A DNA stretch of 64,000 nt from Flavobacterium sp. SUN052 (GTDB lineage Bacteria; Bacteroidota; Bacteroidia; Flavobacteriales; Flavobacteriaceae): contig NZ_JAPQNS010000011.1 in NCBI RefSeq assembly GCF_028867935.1, positions 62,001 to 126,000 of the forward strand, written 5' to 3'. The notes beneath the pieces were generated by a model. The model saw only the letters and a list, made by a program, of their open reading frames with translations. It did no database searches and was not told the DNA's origin. Shown one piece after another: positions 17,351 through 26,886 of this stretch (position 1 is its first letter; each line of letters starts with the position of its first letter). A program made the translations under genes and the position numbers.

Positions 17351-18427
17351 CTACGGCTTCTTCCCAACTACACCCTTGTCTACGAACCAATACTGTTGGA
17401 TGCTTCCTGCCCCAGGAGTCCAGTTTGTCAAATTGAATGTACCTGTTCCGGTAGCCGTCCCTTGAACAGCCTGTACGTTGAGGGCTTGCTGACCTCTTAA
17501 CCAATGCATTTGTTGCGCTGGTTTGCATTGCTCTGGGCCACCATTCTTTTTGTTCTGCGTCACAAAGTAAGCTACACCTGCACCCATGACGCGGGCGGTA
17601 CCATCGGGCTCGATGCAAACGGCGGTACGTTCATTAACAGCAATACCCCGAGGCTTAATATGCCAATCCATATTCATGCGTGCCAAAAAAGTGATCAGTC
17701 GGCCACGCCGGTCCCGCTCATCAAAGTGCATATCGGTGATAGTGTTCTGTAGCATGGGCATATGCAAAAAATCGTTGCGGCCCAGCGTGAGGCTTTGGCT
17801 GAAAGGATTAGCCAGCGCTTCGGCGGAGGTGACAGTACCGTTAAGGGCCGAAAAATAGATCTCGCTCAGAATAGCGCATCCGGCGCTGGTGCCACCAACC
17901 GGCACATGTTTGATGTTACCGAGGTAATTTATCGCTTCTTGAACCTTCGTGCCTTTCCAGAAATTAACATAATTGGCCTGATCGCCCCCTGCTATAAAGA
18001 GAGCTTCGGCATTCCTGATTTTTTGCGCCACAATCGGATCATCAGCCAGCATTCGCGAATTGATCATGATCGTTTCAACCGAATTGACACCACCCAGTTG
18101 GGTATAGATGTAGTCGTTATACCCGTTGGAACCGCTAGACCGAATAACCACAAAATCTCCTCCGCCCGACTTTTGGATCATCCAGCGAAAAGCAGCATCA
18201 ACATCCTTGCTACCACCCATCAATACAGTACCCCCAGTAGTCTTCGGCTGCACATCGGTACTATCGCCCGTGAGCCAGGTGGTCAGCCTGGGCGCACGAC
18301 CGAGTGTATCAGCGTATACAACAGTACCCGAGTGCGCTTGTTTGCCGCTGACCGATACCGGTAACAGGGCCACTAACAAGGCAAACAAATGAACCGTATA
18401 GACAGATATGGTGAGCGAGCTAATCAT
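17351..18427 (-). CDS. Cyanophycinase-like S51 peptidase, exported
   Basis: 358 aa. Hydrophobic N-terminus MISSLTISVYTVHLFALLVALLPVSVSG is a likely signal peptide. The S51/class-I glutamine-amidotransferase-like fold shows GGTVLMGGSKDVDAAFRWMI near 65, FIAGGDQANYV near 150 and the nucleophile elbow GGTSAGCAIL near 180, where Ser is the catalytic residue. DMHFDERDRRGRLITFL is another family block. Cyanophycinases split cyanophycin into beta-Asp-Arg dipeptides; no cyanophycin synthetase is nearby, so it may act on imported or external polymer or another isoaspartyl substrate. Confidence 0.88.
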   Translation of the reverse strand: MISSLTISVYTVHLFALLVALLPVSVSGKQAHSGTVVYADTLGRAPRLTTWLTGDSTDVQPKTTGGTVLMGGSKDVDAAFRWMIQKSGGGDFVVIRSSGSNGYNDYIYTQLGGVNSVETIMINSRMLADDPIVAQKIRNAEALFIAGGDQANYVNFWKGTKVQEAINYLGNIKHVPVGGTSAGCAILSEIYFSALNGTVTSAEALANPFSQSLTLGRNDFLHMPMLQNTITDMHFDERDRRGRLITFLARMNMDWHIKPRGIAVNERTAVCIEPDGTARVMGAGVAYFVTQNKKNGGPEQCKPAQQMHWLRGQQALNVQAVQGTATGTGTFNLTNWTPGAGSIQQYWFVDKGVVGKKP

Positions 18428-18458
18428 GAAACAGGATACGGATTGTCGCTAATGAAGT

Positions 18459-19331
18459 TTATCCAAACAACTCCGACGACAGATAGCGATCACCCCGATC
18501 GCAGATGATGCAAACTACAACGCCAGACTCCAGCTCGTTAATCAGTTCGAGGGCGGCATGAACACTGCCTCCGCTGCTCATTCCTGCGAAAACACCTTCT
18601 TCTCTAGCTAATCTGCGGGCCATTATAGTAGCCTGCTCCTGCGATACTTCGAGCACCCGATCAACACGTTCTGGCTCAAAAATTTTAGGTAAATATTCTA
18701 CTGGCCACTTCCGAATGCCGGGAATAGAAGATCCATCGGTCGGCTGGCAACCCACAATCTGTACATTCGGGTTTTGCTCTTTCAAATAGCGTGACGTGCC
18801 CATAATTGTGCCAGTGGTTCCCATTGATGACACAAAGTGCGTTATCTGTCCTTCGGTGTCTCGCCAGATTTCGGGACCGGTTGTGCGGTAGTGTGCCAGG
18901 TAATTATCGGGGTTGGCAAATTGATTAAGCATCAGAAAGCCGCCCTTTTTCACTTGGTCTTCAGCATAGTCGCGGGCGCTTTCGATGGTTTCCGTCAGAG
19001 TGACAGTGGCCCCAAAAGCCTCCATCGTCAGCACACGCTCACGGGTGGAATTTTTGGGCATGGCCAGTTCAATTTCAATACCGAACAAGCGGGCAATCAT
19101 GGCCAAGGCAATACCTGTATTACCACTTGTGGCTTCTATAAGTTTAACTCCGGGCGTTAACTCTCCACGGTCGATCGCCCCTTTAATCATACTGTAAGCC
19201 GCACGATCTTTCACACTGCCACCTGGATTGTCGCCCTCTAACTTACCTAAAAGCCGGACATTTCTATTCGTATTAACGCGGTTCAATTCAACGAGGGGAG
19301 TATTACCAACAAGGTCAAGCAGAGTAGCCAT
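18459..19331 (-). CDS. cysM: Cysteine synthase B (O-acetylserine sulfhydrylase)
   Basis: 290-aa fold-type II PLP enzyme. PLP lysine is Lys41 in NPGGSVKDRAAYSM; the phosphate/substrate loop is TSGNTGIALA near 70; the second PLP-phosphate loop is SSMGTTGTIMG near 175. The CysM-type WPVEYLPKIF segment is near 208 and the C-terminus VVCIICDRGDRYLSSELF is canonical. Makes cysteine from O-acetylserine and sulfide (or thiosulfate for CysM). Monocistronic on the minus strand. Confidence 0.92.
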   Translation of the reverse strand: MATLLDLVGNTPLVELNRVNTNRNVRLLGKLEGDNPGGSVKDRAAYSMIKGAIDRGELTPGVKLIEATSGNTGIALAMIARLFGIEIELAMPKNSTRERVLTMEAFGATVTLTETIESARDYAEDQVKKGGFLMLNQFANPDNYLAHYRTTGPEIWRDTEGQITHFVSSMGTTGTIMGTSRYLKEQNPNVQIVGCQPTDGSSIPGIRKWPVEYLPKIFEPERVDRVLEVSQEQATIMARRLAREEGVFAGMSSGGSVHAALELINELESGVVVCIICDRGDRYLSSELFG

Positions 19332-19547
19332 AGGGGGAGTTTACCAGATTATTTACAAAAAGGTGTCAACGCCCAAAATAGTTCTGATTTGGCAATACAA
19401 GGTTTTTTTAAGTGGGAAATCCCCGCGTCGGCATACGTATTTCTACGTGAAATTGCGGCAACGCTAGGTGTTTATTAATTTTTTTCTAATCTTTACTATG
19501 TCGCTCAAGCGCTTAGGCTTGCGGGCGGTACTATATCCATCACATTT

Positions 19548-19988
19548 ATGAAAGCCCATTTGACCAATCTTCCGTTGGCGCATAACGAGCTTGAAGCCGT
19601 TGCCCGCCAACTCCACATGGCCGATTTAAATCTGCCATTCTGGGGCTACCGTAAGCCCATGCCCATGCACCGGATCATCCGGCTGGAAGGCGAAGGAAAT
19701 TACACTCACTTTCACTTCGACGACGGCACAAGCCTCATTGTATCGCTTACGCTCAAACGCATTGAGAGCCGGTTACCGGCCAATGTGTTCGTCCGTTCGC
19801 ACAAGAAAAATCTGATCAACCTACTTTATTTACAGGAGGTCAGCCCAAATCATCAACCATTTATGGTGGTGTTGTCGAATGGGGACTTTGTGGAAGTATC
19901 TCGCCGGAAAGCCACGCAGTTTTACCGGCAGATCGAGTCGTTTCAAAAAGAAATGAGAATGTTGCAGCAAGGACAGGCGGAAGCGTAA
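19548..19988 (+). CDS. LytTR-domain DNA-binding protein without receiver
   Basis: 146 aa. The LytTR domain spans ~45-140: HRIIRLEGEGNYTHFHFDDG, then LKRIESRLPANVFVRSHKKNLINLLYL and VLSNGDFVEVSRRKATQFYRQ, matching the usual pattern of an N-terminal beta strand with EGxxNYT and the FxRxHKSxxVN block (here FVRSHKKNLIN). There is no receiver domain; the 45-residue N-terminus is unremarkable. Likely a transcription factor with targets elsewhere, or one that works with a separate sensor. Followed by a strong hairpin. Confidence 0.88.
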   Translation: MKAHLTNLPLAHNELEAVARQLHMADLNLPFWGYRKPMPMHRIIRLEGEGNYTHFHFDDGTSLIVSLTLKRIESRLPANVFVRSHKKNLINLLYLQEVSPNHQPFMVVLSNGDFVEVSRRKATQFYRQIESFQKEMRMLQQGQAEA

Positions 19989-20025
19989 AAACGGGTTTCG
20001 TTGCTTTATGGCTTCAGCTGTTTCT

Positions 20026-20065
20026 ATGCTGCGCGTTTCATTTTGAAACCTGAAACGCGCAGCAT
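20026..20065. terminator. Bidirectional terminator, 15-bp perfect stem
   Basis: ATGCTGCGCGTTTCA (20026-20040) and its exact inverse (20051-20065) enclose a 10-nt loop between the convergent LytTR and fadD genes. Downstream T-rich sequence on the plus side supports termination. Confidence 0.8.
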
Positions 20066-20071
20066 TTCTAA

Positions 20072-21772
20072 CTATTTCTGTTTCGCCAGTTCCTCGTCGC
20101 GGAGGGGTCTGCGGAGGATTTTACCTACATTCGATTTGGGCAATTCTGTACGGAACTCGATTTTCTTGGGGACTTTGTAGCCCGTGAGGTTCTCCCGACA
20201 GTAGGCCGTGATGTTTTCTTCGGTCAGGCCGGGGTCTTTCTTAACCACAAATATCTTCACGGTTTCACCCGAGCGGGCATCGGGTACGCCAACGCAAGCC
20301 ACCTCCAGAACGCCGGGGCACTGGCTCACAACTTCTTCTATCTCATTGGGATACACATTGAATCCCGACACCAGGATCATGTCTTTTTTGCGATCCACAA
20401 TTTTGAAATAGCCTTCGGCATCCATCACGCCAATATCACCGGTCTTAAACCAGCCATCCTGTAGCACTTGTGCCGATTCGTCGGGGCGGTTGTAGTATCC
20501 TCCAAAAACCTGCGGTCCCTTTGCCCAGATTTCGCCGGGTTCGCCAAGGGGCGCTTCGGTGCCATCGTCCTGCATACACTTCATGTACGTGCTTGGCCAG
20601 GGAATACCAATAGTTCCCACACGGTTTCCGTTCACAATAGGGTTTGAACATAGTACCGGCGATGTTTCGGAAAGGCCATAACCCTCGGCTGGTTTGCAGC
20701 CTGTCAGCTTTTCCCAGCGATCCGTCACAGACGTTTGCAGGGCCATACCACCCGCCGAAGTAATTCGTAACTGGCTGAAATCAACCTCGTTGATGCGCGG
20801 ATTATTCAGCAACCCATTGTACAAGGTGTTCAAGCCTGTGAACGACGTAATCGGATACTTTTTAAGATCGTCGATAAAGGCATTCATGTCGCGCGGGTTT
20901 GTAATGAGCAGGTTCATATACCCACTTTTCAGCGCAGCCAAGGCATTGGTTGTTAGGGCATAAACGTGGTACAATGGCAATGCAGCCACGCAAATTCCCG
21001 TACCAACCGGTACACCGGCTGGCTTCATCCACTCATCCTGACAAATCACGTTAGAGATGATGTTCCGATGAGTCAGGGCGGCTCCTTTCGAAACCCCAGT
21101 TGTGCCGCCCGTGTACTGCACGAAAGCCAGGTCCGTATTTTTGATGGTTACTGGTGTCAGTGCCTGCCTACTACCCCGGCTCAGCGCATCGCCAAACGAG
21201 ATTGCTCCCGGCAGGCTATAATCAGGCACCAGTTTTTTTACATACTTTACCACGGCGTTGACAATCAGCTTTTTGGGGAAACCAAGCATGTCGCCAACGT
21301 TGGTAACAATCACGTGTTTGATGGCAGTCTGGGCAATTATTTTTTCCAGATTCACCGCGAAGTTGGCCAGAATTACAATGGCTTTAGCACCTGAATCCTT
21401 GAACTGATGCTGCATTTCGCGGGGAGTGTACAGCGGATTTGTATTAACCACAACCATGCCCGCCCGGAGCGCCCCAAACATGGCAATAGGGTATTGCAGC
21501 AGGTTCGGCATTTGAATGGCAATGCGGTCGCCCTGTTGCAGTTTGAGGTCGTGCTGTAAAAACGACGCGAATTGCTGTGACAGTTTATCCAACTCTCCGA
21601 AAGTAATCTGCTTGCCCATGCAGGCATAAGCAGGTGCCGAACTGAATTTCTGGAATCCCTCGTCGATCAGCGCGGCCAGGGACGAATAACTGTCAGGATC
21701 AATATCGTAAGGAACACCCGGTGGATAATGGCTTAACCAGGGGCGTGTTTCAGCAGCAGTTTGTGACGACAT
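20072..21772 (-). CDS. fadD: Long-chain fatty acid-CoA ligase
   Basis: 566-aa adenylate-forming enzyme. The ATP/AMP P-loop-like motif is YTGGTTGVSKGAALTHRN near residue 218; GYGLSETSPV near 365 is the A5 motif; GWFKTGDIGVMDAEGYFKIVDRKKDMI around 445-472 contains the A7/A8 fatty-acyl-ligase signature; the C-terminal Lys is in PKSNVGKILRRPLRDEE. It activates fatty acids to acyl-CoA for beta-oxidation or lipid synthesis. Substrate length is inferred from overall FadD-like similarity. ATG 21772. Confidence 0.93.
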   Translation of the reverse strand: MSSQTAAETRPWLSHYPPGVPYDIDPDSYSSLAALIDEGFQKFSSAPAYACMGKQITFGELDKLSQQFASFLQHDLKLQQGDRIAIQMPNLLQYPIAMFGALRAGMVVVNTNPLYTPREMQHQFKDSGAKAIVILANFAVNLEKIIAQTAIKHVIVTNVGDMLGFPKKLIVNAVVKYVKKLVPDYSLPGAISFGDALSRGSRQALTPVTIKNTDLAFVQYTGGTTGVSKGAALTHRNIISNVICQDEWMKPAGVPVGTGICVAALPLYHVYALTTNALAALKSGYMNLLITNPRDMNAFIDDLKKYPITSFTGLNTLYNGLLNNPRINEVDFSQLRITSAGGMALQTSVTDRWEKLTGCKPAEGYGLSETSPVLCSNPIVNGNRVGTIGIPWPSTYMKCMQDDGTEAPLGEPGEIWAKGPQVFGGYYNRPDESAQVLQDGWFKTGDIGVMDAEGYFKIVDRKKDMILVSGFNVYPNEIEEVVSQCPGVLEVACVGVPDARSGETVKIFVVKKDPGLTEENITAYCRENLTGYKVPKKIEFRTELPKSNVGKILRRPLRDEELAKQK

Positions 21773-21798
21773 GTAACAATAGTTTGTACGTTTTAAAG

Positions 21799-21806
21799 CA
21801 AAAATA
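21799..21806 (-). promoter_or_regulatory. Candidate fadD promoter -7 element (TATTTTTG)
   Basis: Minus-strand TATTTTTG matches TAnnTTTG 26 bp upstream of the fadD ATG. No clear -33 TTG at the expected spacing. Confidence 0.4.
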
Positions 21807-21949
21807 AGAGATTAGGAATAAAGCCGTACCGATAAAGGTCCTGCTCGTTAATATTTGTTTGTCAGCAGCACAAAAACGCGGAGTGAGCGAACTCTTGCCG
21901 TGATTCTGTACCGTTTCGGGGTAATTTAGGGGCGAAATACGACCTGAAC

Positions 21950-23668
21950 ATGAAAAAACAGTTTTACTTATTACTCTGTCTGCTCAGCAGCGTTGCTTCT
22001 GCTCAATCCAAACCCGACTTCGTTACGCCTTACGAGCGGAGTAAGGGGCGTGAAACAGCAACGTACGCCGAAATTATTGACTACTTTCAACGACTCGACC
22101 GACAATTTGATCAGGCTAAGCTCATCGAAATAGGTAAAACGGACGTGGGCAAACCCCTGCACCTGTTGCTACTCGCAGCCGACAAGGTGTTTACGGCCCG
22201 ACCCGGCCGAGTTACGCTACTGATCAATAACGGAATTCACCCTGGCGAACCGGAGGGTATTGATGCCTGCATGATGATGGCACGCGATCTGCTGATGGCC
22301 AATAAACTGCCCAAAAACGTGCTGCTGGCTATTGTGCCCGTTTTTAATGTGGGCGGCAGTTTGAACCGGGGTGTATCGCGGGTGAACCAGAACGGCCCCG
22401 AAACGTATGGTTTCAGAGGTAACGCCCGCAACCTGAACCTCAACCGCGACTTTATCAAGGCCGATGCCGAAAATACAAAGGCGTTTCAAGCGATGTTTCA
22501 GCAACTGAAACCGCAGGTATTTATTGACAACCACACCAGCGACGGGGCCGATTATCAGCACGTGGTCACGTATTTTGCCACGCAGAAAGACAAATTACAT
22601 CCGGCATTATCGGGCTACATGACACAGACGTTCCAGCCCGATCTGGACAAGGCACTGGCTGGCCAAGGCTTCCCAACTGCGCCTTACGTGAATCATCCTA
22701 AGGATACACCCGAAAGCGGCTTATTGGGCTACAACGACTCGCCACGCTACACCACAGGCTATGCGGCTATGTTCAACTGCTTTGGCTTTACGCTCGAAAC
22801 CCACATGTGGAAAGATTACCCAGCGCGGGTAAAAGGTAGTTACGCCTTCGACGAGGCCGTATTGCGGTTATGCGAGCGCGACGCCAAAACGATTCTGGCT
22901 AACAAGCAGCGAGCCGATGCGGCCGTTACTCAACAGACCAGTTTTGCCCTCAACTACAAACTCGACCGTAACAAAGTGGATTCGGTTACGTTTCTGGGCT
23001 ATGAAGCGGCCTACAAACCAAGCGAAGTGTCGGGCCTGAAGAGACTCTACTACGACCGGACCAAGCCTTTCACCAAACGCATTCCCTACATGAATACGTT
23101 TGTGCCCGACCTCCAGTTGACCAAACCCAGCGCCTATGTGATTCCGCAAGCCTGGCATGAAGTTATTACACTGCTGAAACGCAATGGCGTTAAGATGCAG
23201 GCAATACCCAAAGACACCCTCATAGCGGTGTCGGCCTATTATCTGGACGACTACAAAACGAGTACACGCCCTTACGAAGGCCATTACACACATACAGGCG
23301 TGAAACTCAGAACGGAGGCCCAGCGCATTCAATTCTACAAGGGCGACTACCTTATTCCCACCAACCAGCCCGCGAATCGTTACCTCATTGAAACGCTGGA
23401 ACCACAGGCGCAGGACTCCTTTTTTACCTGGAATTTTTTCGATAGCGTGCTCGATCAGAAAGAGTATTTCTCGAACTACATTTTTGAAGATACAGCCGCT
23501 GAGTTACTCAAAAAAGACCCCGCATTGCGGAAGCAACTTGCCGACAAGCGAGCAGCCGACAAGGCATTTGCTGAAAATGCTAACGCCCAGCTGGAGTTCA
23601 TTTACAAGCAAACGCCTTATTTCGAAAAGACTTTCAACCGCTATCCGGTGTATCGGCTGGAGCCGTAA
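21950..23668 (+). CDS. Exported M14-family zinc carboxypeptidase
   Basis: 572 aa. Signal peptide MKKQFYLLLCLLSSVASAQ. The M14 domain shows the HxxE zinc pair His97/Glu100 (GIHPGEPEG), substrate-binding Asn-Arg in NARNLNLNRDF (~158-168), third zinc ligand His195 (IDNHTSDG) and the likely catalytic Glu283 in FGFTLETHMW. The ~250-residue C-terminal region is the accessory part seen in large Bacteroidota M14 proteins. It removes C-terminal residues from peptides in the periplasm or outside the cell; specificity cannot be read here. Confidence 0.9.
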   Translation: MKKQFYLLLCLLSSVASAQSKPDFVTPYERSKGRETATYAEIIDYFQRLDRQFDQAKLIEIGKTDVGKPLHLLLLAADKVFTARPGRVTLLINNGIHPGEPEGIDACMMMARDLLMANKLPKNVLLAIVPVFNVGGSLNRGVSRVNQNGPETYGFRGNARNLNLNRDFIKADAENTKAFQAMFQQLKPQVFIDNHTSDGADYQHVVTYFATQKDKLHPALSGYMTQTFQPDLDKALAGQGFPTAPYVNHPKDTPESGLLGYNDSPRYTTGYAAMFNCFGFTLETHMWKDYPARVKGSYAFDEAVLRLCERDAKTILANKQRADAAVTQQTSFALNYKLDRNKVDSVTFLGYEAAYKPSEVSGLKRLYYDRTKPFTKRIPYMNTFVPDLQLTKPSAYVIPQAWHEVITLLKRNGVKMQAIPKDTLIAVSAYYLDDYKTSTRPYEGHYTHTGVKLRTEAQRIQFYKGDYLIPTNQPANRYLIETLEPQAQDSFFTWNFFDSVLDQKEYFSNYIFEDTAAELLKKDPALRKQLADKRAADKAFAENANAQLEFIYKQTPYFEKTFNRYPVYRLEP

Positions 23669-23693
23669 CTGTAGGATGAATGAAAGCGGTGGT

Positions 23694-24107
23694 TTATTTA
23701 ACCACATCGGTACTTTTCAACGCCCAATACACAAGCGCTGGTTGAAAAAACAGACGAACAAACCGCTTGGTATCGGTGTCCAGGCCAAATGCGCTTCGTT
23801 TATTGACATACTGTGAAATATTGCCGGGGAAAATAGCCGTAAAAAAAGCGGCTGCCACTTTTCCGACTGTTTCCTGGTGTTCATCGTCGGTCAGCACCAG
23901 GCTACTGCCCAGCGCGATTTCGGCAATACCCGAATACAAAACGGTATCGTCTTTTTTTAAAGGAACCCAATCGGGCACCTGCGCTTTGAAGTCCTTCCGG
24001 GCGAAAGTCAAATGGCTTATACCCGCAAACAGTAACGAACCGCCTAAGGCGATTCGGGCTAATTTCTTTGCACTTTTCTCGTTCATCGCAGTTTTGTTTA
24101 CAGCCAT
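23694..24107 (-). CDS. DoxX-like small membrane protein
   Basis: 137 aa with about four hydrophobic segments: ARIALGGSLLFAGISHL, TVLYSGIAEIALGSSLVL, VAAAFFTAIFPGNISQYV and FVRLFFQPALVYWALKS. The GISHLTF and IAEI-G patterns and the short loops fit the DoxX/DUF4267-like superfamily. Function unknown; relatives are linked to redox processes. The final codons overlap a 6-bp hairpin (23689-23705) that may help termination between convergent genes. Confidence 0.7.
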   Translation of the reverse strand: MAVNKTAMNEKSAKKLARIALGGSLLFAGISHLTFARKDFKAQVPDWVPLKKDDTVLYSGIAEIALGSSLVLTDDEHQETVGKVAAAFFTAIFPGNISQYVNKRSAFGLDTDTKRFVRLFFQPALVYWALKSTDVVK

Positions 24108-24318
24108 ATGAGGCTCTTGCTACGATTAACCAGACTTTGCTTTTTAAGTTAGTGAACTGACGGTTTTCTGATCATTGGGCAGTTTGTAGTAAGAGAAATA
24201 ACTACACCATCAGTCTTTCGTCCCATTTTTAGCCCATTTCACCCCATTTTTTCATTCTCCTTATAATAGCTCAGTATACTTGCAGCAGGTTAATCACATC
24301 CTTTTTATTGATTGGACC

Positions 24319-26754
24319 ATGATCGGAAGCTACATCAAAACGTCGAAACGCAACCTGCTGCGTAACAAGCTGTTCTCGTTCATCAACATTATTGGCCTTG
24401 CCGTCAGTATGTCCGTTGGACTATTGCTGATCGCGTTCGTGTTCGACATGCGTTCGTACGACAGGTTCCACGAAGATGGGGATCGAATCTACCGCATCAC
24501 CAGTGTATTGACTGAAAATCGTCAGCAAAGCCGATCTCGGAATGGCGACAAGTTTGCTACTACATCTATAAAGGCGGGAAAGCTTATCCGGCAGAAAGTG
24601 ACCGGCATAGAGGAGGTTGCGATTATGCGTAACGACTTTTCGCAGGACGCGAAAGTTGGCGATAACACTCTTCCGATCAAGGGTTTCTGGACGGAACCGT
24701 CATTCTTCAACGTCTTTTCCTTTCCGATGCTGGATGGCAATCCCGCAACAGCCTTGAAGGACCCTTATTCAATTGTTCTCACGGAGACGGCAGCGAAAAA
24801 GCTATTCGGTAGCGCCGATGCGCTGGGCAAGTCGATCCGGTTCGATACACTCGATTACCAGGTGACCGGTGTCATGAAAGATGTTCCCTTCTTTTCGCAC
24901 ATCAACTTCGAAGCCCTGGTATCGCTGTCGACGGCCGAGCAACTCAACAAGGACAATAACTTCGATAAATGGACCAGCATGTCGTCGAACTGCGTGTATC
25001 TCCTGCTGCCTCCCACTGTCGACATGGCCTCGGTGCAGTCGCAGCTTGACGCCATCGCAAAACAGGAAAACCGCGCGGAAGACAACACGACGATCCAACT
25101 TGAGCTTCTCCCTTTATACAAGATCGTAGTCGGCGAGAACCTCCATCAATCGGAAGGTGGACCTGGCTCCATGGGCCCTCACATGCCTCCGGTTGTGCTT
25201 TGGATACTTGGCGGGCTGGCCCTTATTGTGATCCTGTCGGCGTGTTTCAACTATACCAACTTATCGATGGCACGAGCCATGCGCCGGTTTAAAGAAGTAG
25301 GTATTCGGAAAGCAATTGGTGCCGGGAAGAGTCAGGTATGGCAACAGTTTCTGGTGGAGGCAGTCATGATCGCATTGGCCTCTCTTCTGCTTTCCTTCCT
25401 GCTATTTTTAGTATTGCGGCCGCAGTTAATCAACCTGGCTCCGGAGATGCAACGCATGGTGAAGCTCGAACTCACTCCAACAATGGTCATAGCCTTCATC
25501 GTCTTTTCGGTCACGGTGGGTGTAATTGCTGGCCTGATGCCAGCCCTTTTCTTCTCAAAAGTTAGCGCGATCAGTGCGCTCAGGAATGTGTCTTCGGTAA
25601 AAGCATTCAAACACGTACCACTCCGGCGCGCCCTGGTGGTAATTCAGTACACACTCACGCTGATCTTTATTACCACAACCGCTATTGGCTACGTGCAGTA
25701 CAGAAGCATACTCGCCTTTGATTTGGGCTTCAATACCCAAAACATTCTGAACATTACCATGCAGGGTAACAAACCGGATGCGTTTATGAAGGAGCTGAGC
25801 GAGATGCCGGAAGTAACAGCCTTATCCCGCTCGTTAATAATCACCAGCGTGGGCAACGCCTGGGGCGGCTTTATGAAATACAACAATTCGCGCGACTCTG
25901 CCCTGGTCATGACCAACCACGTCGACGAAAACTACCTGGCTCTGCACGACTACAAGCTCATTGCCGGGGGTAACTTCAAAGCACGACCCACTACAACCGC
26001 AGCTGCCACGGAAGTCATTGTTAATCAGCAGATCTTGAAACGATTTAACATCAGTGCCAGCGACCCCGAGAAGGCAATTGGGCAGGAGATCACCTTCAGC
26101 AGTTTCCACGGCACCCGCAAGATGACCATTATCGGCGTCATGAAAGACTTTCACTATGGTAAGGTCGACAACCTCGTTGGACCGACAGCTTTCATGTTCT
26201 GGACACCCGAAGACCGGGCCGTTATCAATGCCAAAATACAAAGCAGGGATATGTTGGCAACCAGAGCTAAGATCGAATCTGCCTGGAAGAAATTTGATCG
26301 CGTTCATCCCCTTAAGGCTGAATTCTATGACGAATCCATAGAAGAAGCCTACAGCGAATTTTCTGCCATGATCAAAATCATTGGTTTCCTTTCTTTCCTG
26401 GCCATTTCGATCGCATCGATGGGTTTGTTCGGCATGGTGGCCTACACAACCGAAACCAGGCTGAAAGAAATCAGTATCCGCAAAGTGATGGGTGCAAGCT
26501 CCGGCAGCCTTATTTATTTGTTAAGCCGCGGGTTTCTCGTACAGCTGGCGTTATCGGCACTCATTGCGTTGCCCGTCACGTACCTTTTCTTCGAGAAGGT
26601 TGTACTCACCCGCTTCCCGTACCACACCCCCGTGCGAATCGTTGAGTTGTCTATCGGCTTACTGGTTGTATTGCTGATTGCCTTCCTCATGATCGGATCA
26701 CAGACAATGAAAGCAGCGAAGACTAATCCGACAGAAGTGCTGAAGGGCGAATAA
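24319..26754 (+). CDS. MacB/FtsX-type ABC transporter permease
   Basis: 811 aa from ATG 24319 (MIGSYIKTSKRNLLRNKLFSFINIIGLAVSM), preferred over the in-frame ATG at 24280 because family members begin with this pattern. Architecture: TM1 (~20-42), MacB-type periplasmic core (~45-270), three TM segments with FtsX motif (~290-430, FKEVGIRKAIGAGKSQVWQQFL), TM (~440-460), second periplasmic core (~470-650) and a final FtsX block (ETRLKEISIRKVMGASSGSLI) with TMs to the end. Tandem-duplicated permeases of this type are abundant in Cytophagales; the ATPase is not adjacent. Substrate unknown. Confidence 0.9.
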   Translation: MIGSYIKTSKRNLLRNKLFSFINIIGLAVSMSVGLLLIAFVFDMRSYDRFHEDGDRIYRITSVLTENRQQSRSRNGDKFATTSIKAGKLIRQKVTGIEEVAIMRNDFSQDAKVGDNTLPIKGFWTEPSFFNVFSFPMLDGNPATALKDPYSIVLTETAAKKLFGSADALGKSIRFDTLDYQVTGVMKDVPFFSHINFEALVSLSTAEQLNKDNNFDKWTSMSSNCVYLLLPPTVDMASVQSQLDAIAKQENRAEDNTTIQLELLPLYKIVVGENLHQSEGGPGSMGPHMPPVVLWILGGLALIVILSACFNYTNLSMARAMRRFKEVGIRKAIGAGKSQVWQQFLVEAVMIALASLLLSFLLFLVLRPQLINLAPEMQRMVKLELTPTMVIAFIVFSVTVGVIAGLMPALFFSKVSAISALRNVSSVKAFKHVPLRRALVVIQYTLTLIFITTTAIGYVQYRSILAFDLGFNTQNILNITMQGNKPDAFMKELSEMPEVTALSRSLIITSVGNAWGGFMKYNNSRDSALVMTNHVDENYLALHDYKLIAGGNFKARPTTTAAATEVIVNQQILKRFNISASDPEKAIGQEITFSSFHGTRKMTIIGVMKDFHYGKVDNLVGPTAFMFWTPEDRAVINAKIQSRDMLATRAKIESAWKKFDRVHPLKAEFYDESIEEAYSEFSAMIKIIGFLSFLAISIASMGLFGMVAYTTETRLKEISIRKVMGASSGSLIYLLSRGFLVQLALSALIALPVTYLFFEKVVLTRFPYHTPVRIVELSIGLLVVLLIAFLMIGSQTMKAAKTNPTEVLKGE

Positions 26755-26757
26755 GGA

Positions 26758-26808
26758 TTACACATCTTTATAAACCCCTATCGACGACGCAGCGGCTTGA
26801 TGTCGGGT
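26758..26808 (-). pseudogene. Remnant of the 3' end of an M3-peptidase (dcp-like) gene
   Basis: This 51-bp stretch closely resembles the last ~52 bp of the intact dcp gene at 28968-29019. Read on the minus strand it gives P-D-I-K-P-L-R-R-R, then an in-frame TAG, then sequence matching the G-L-M-K-D-V stop of dcp after a 1-nt deletion. Dcp reads PDIKPLLRRRGLMKDV. Nothing upstream of this short piece resembles dcp. It lies directly after the ABC permease stop. Confidence 0.7.
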
Positions 26809-26876
26809 AAAAAGTAGTTAGCGTTTCACAAAAGAGCCTTCGGTGAGAATTCTCGTGAGACGCTAACTACTTTTTT
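26809..26876. terminator. Bidirectional terminator between ABC permease and SDR
   Basis: Arms 26809-26829 (AAAAAGTAGTTAGCGTTTCAC) and 26855-26876 are inverted copies with one mismatch, flanked by A and T runs. It separates two convergent genes. Confidence 0.75.
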
Positions 26877-26886
26877 ACTATCTGCT

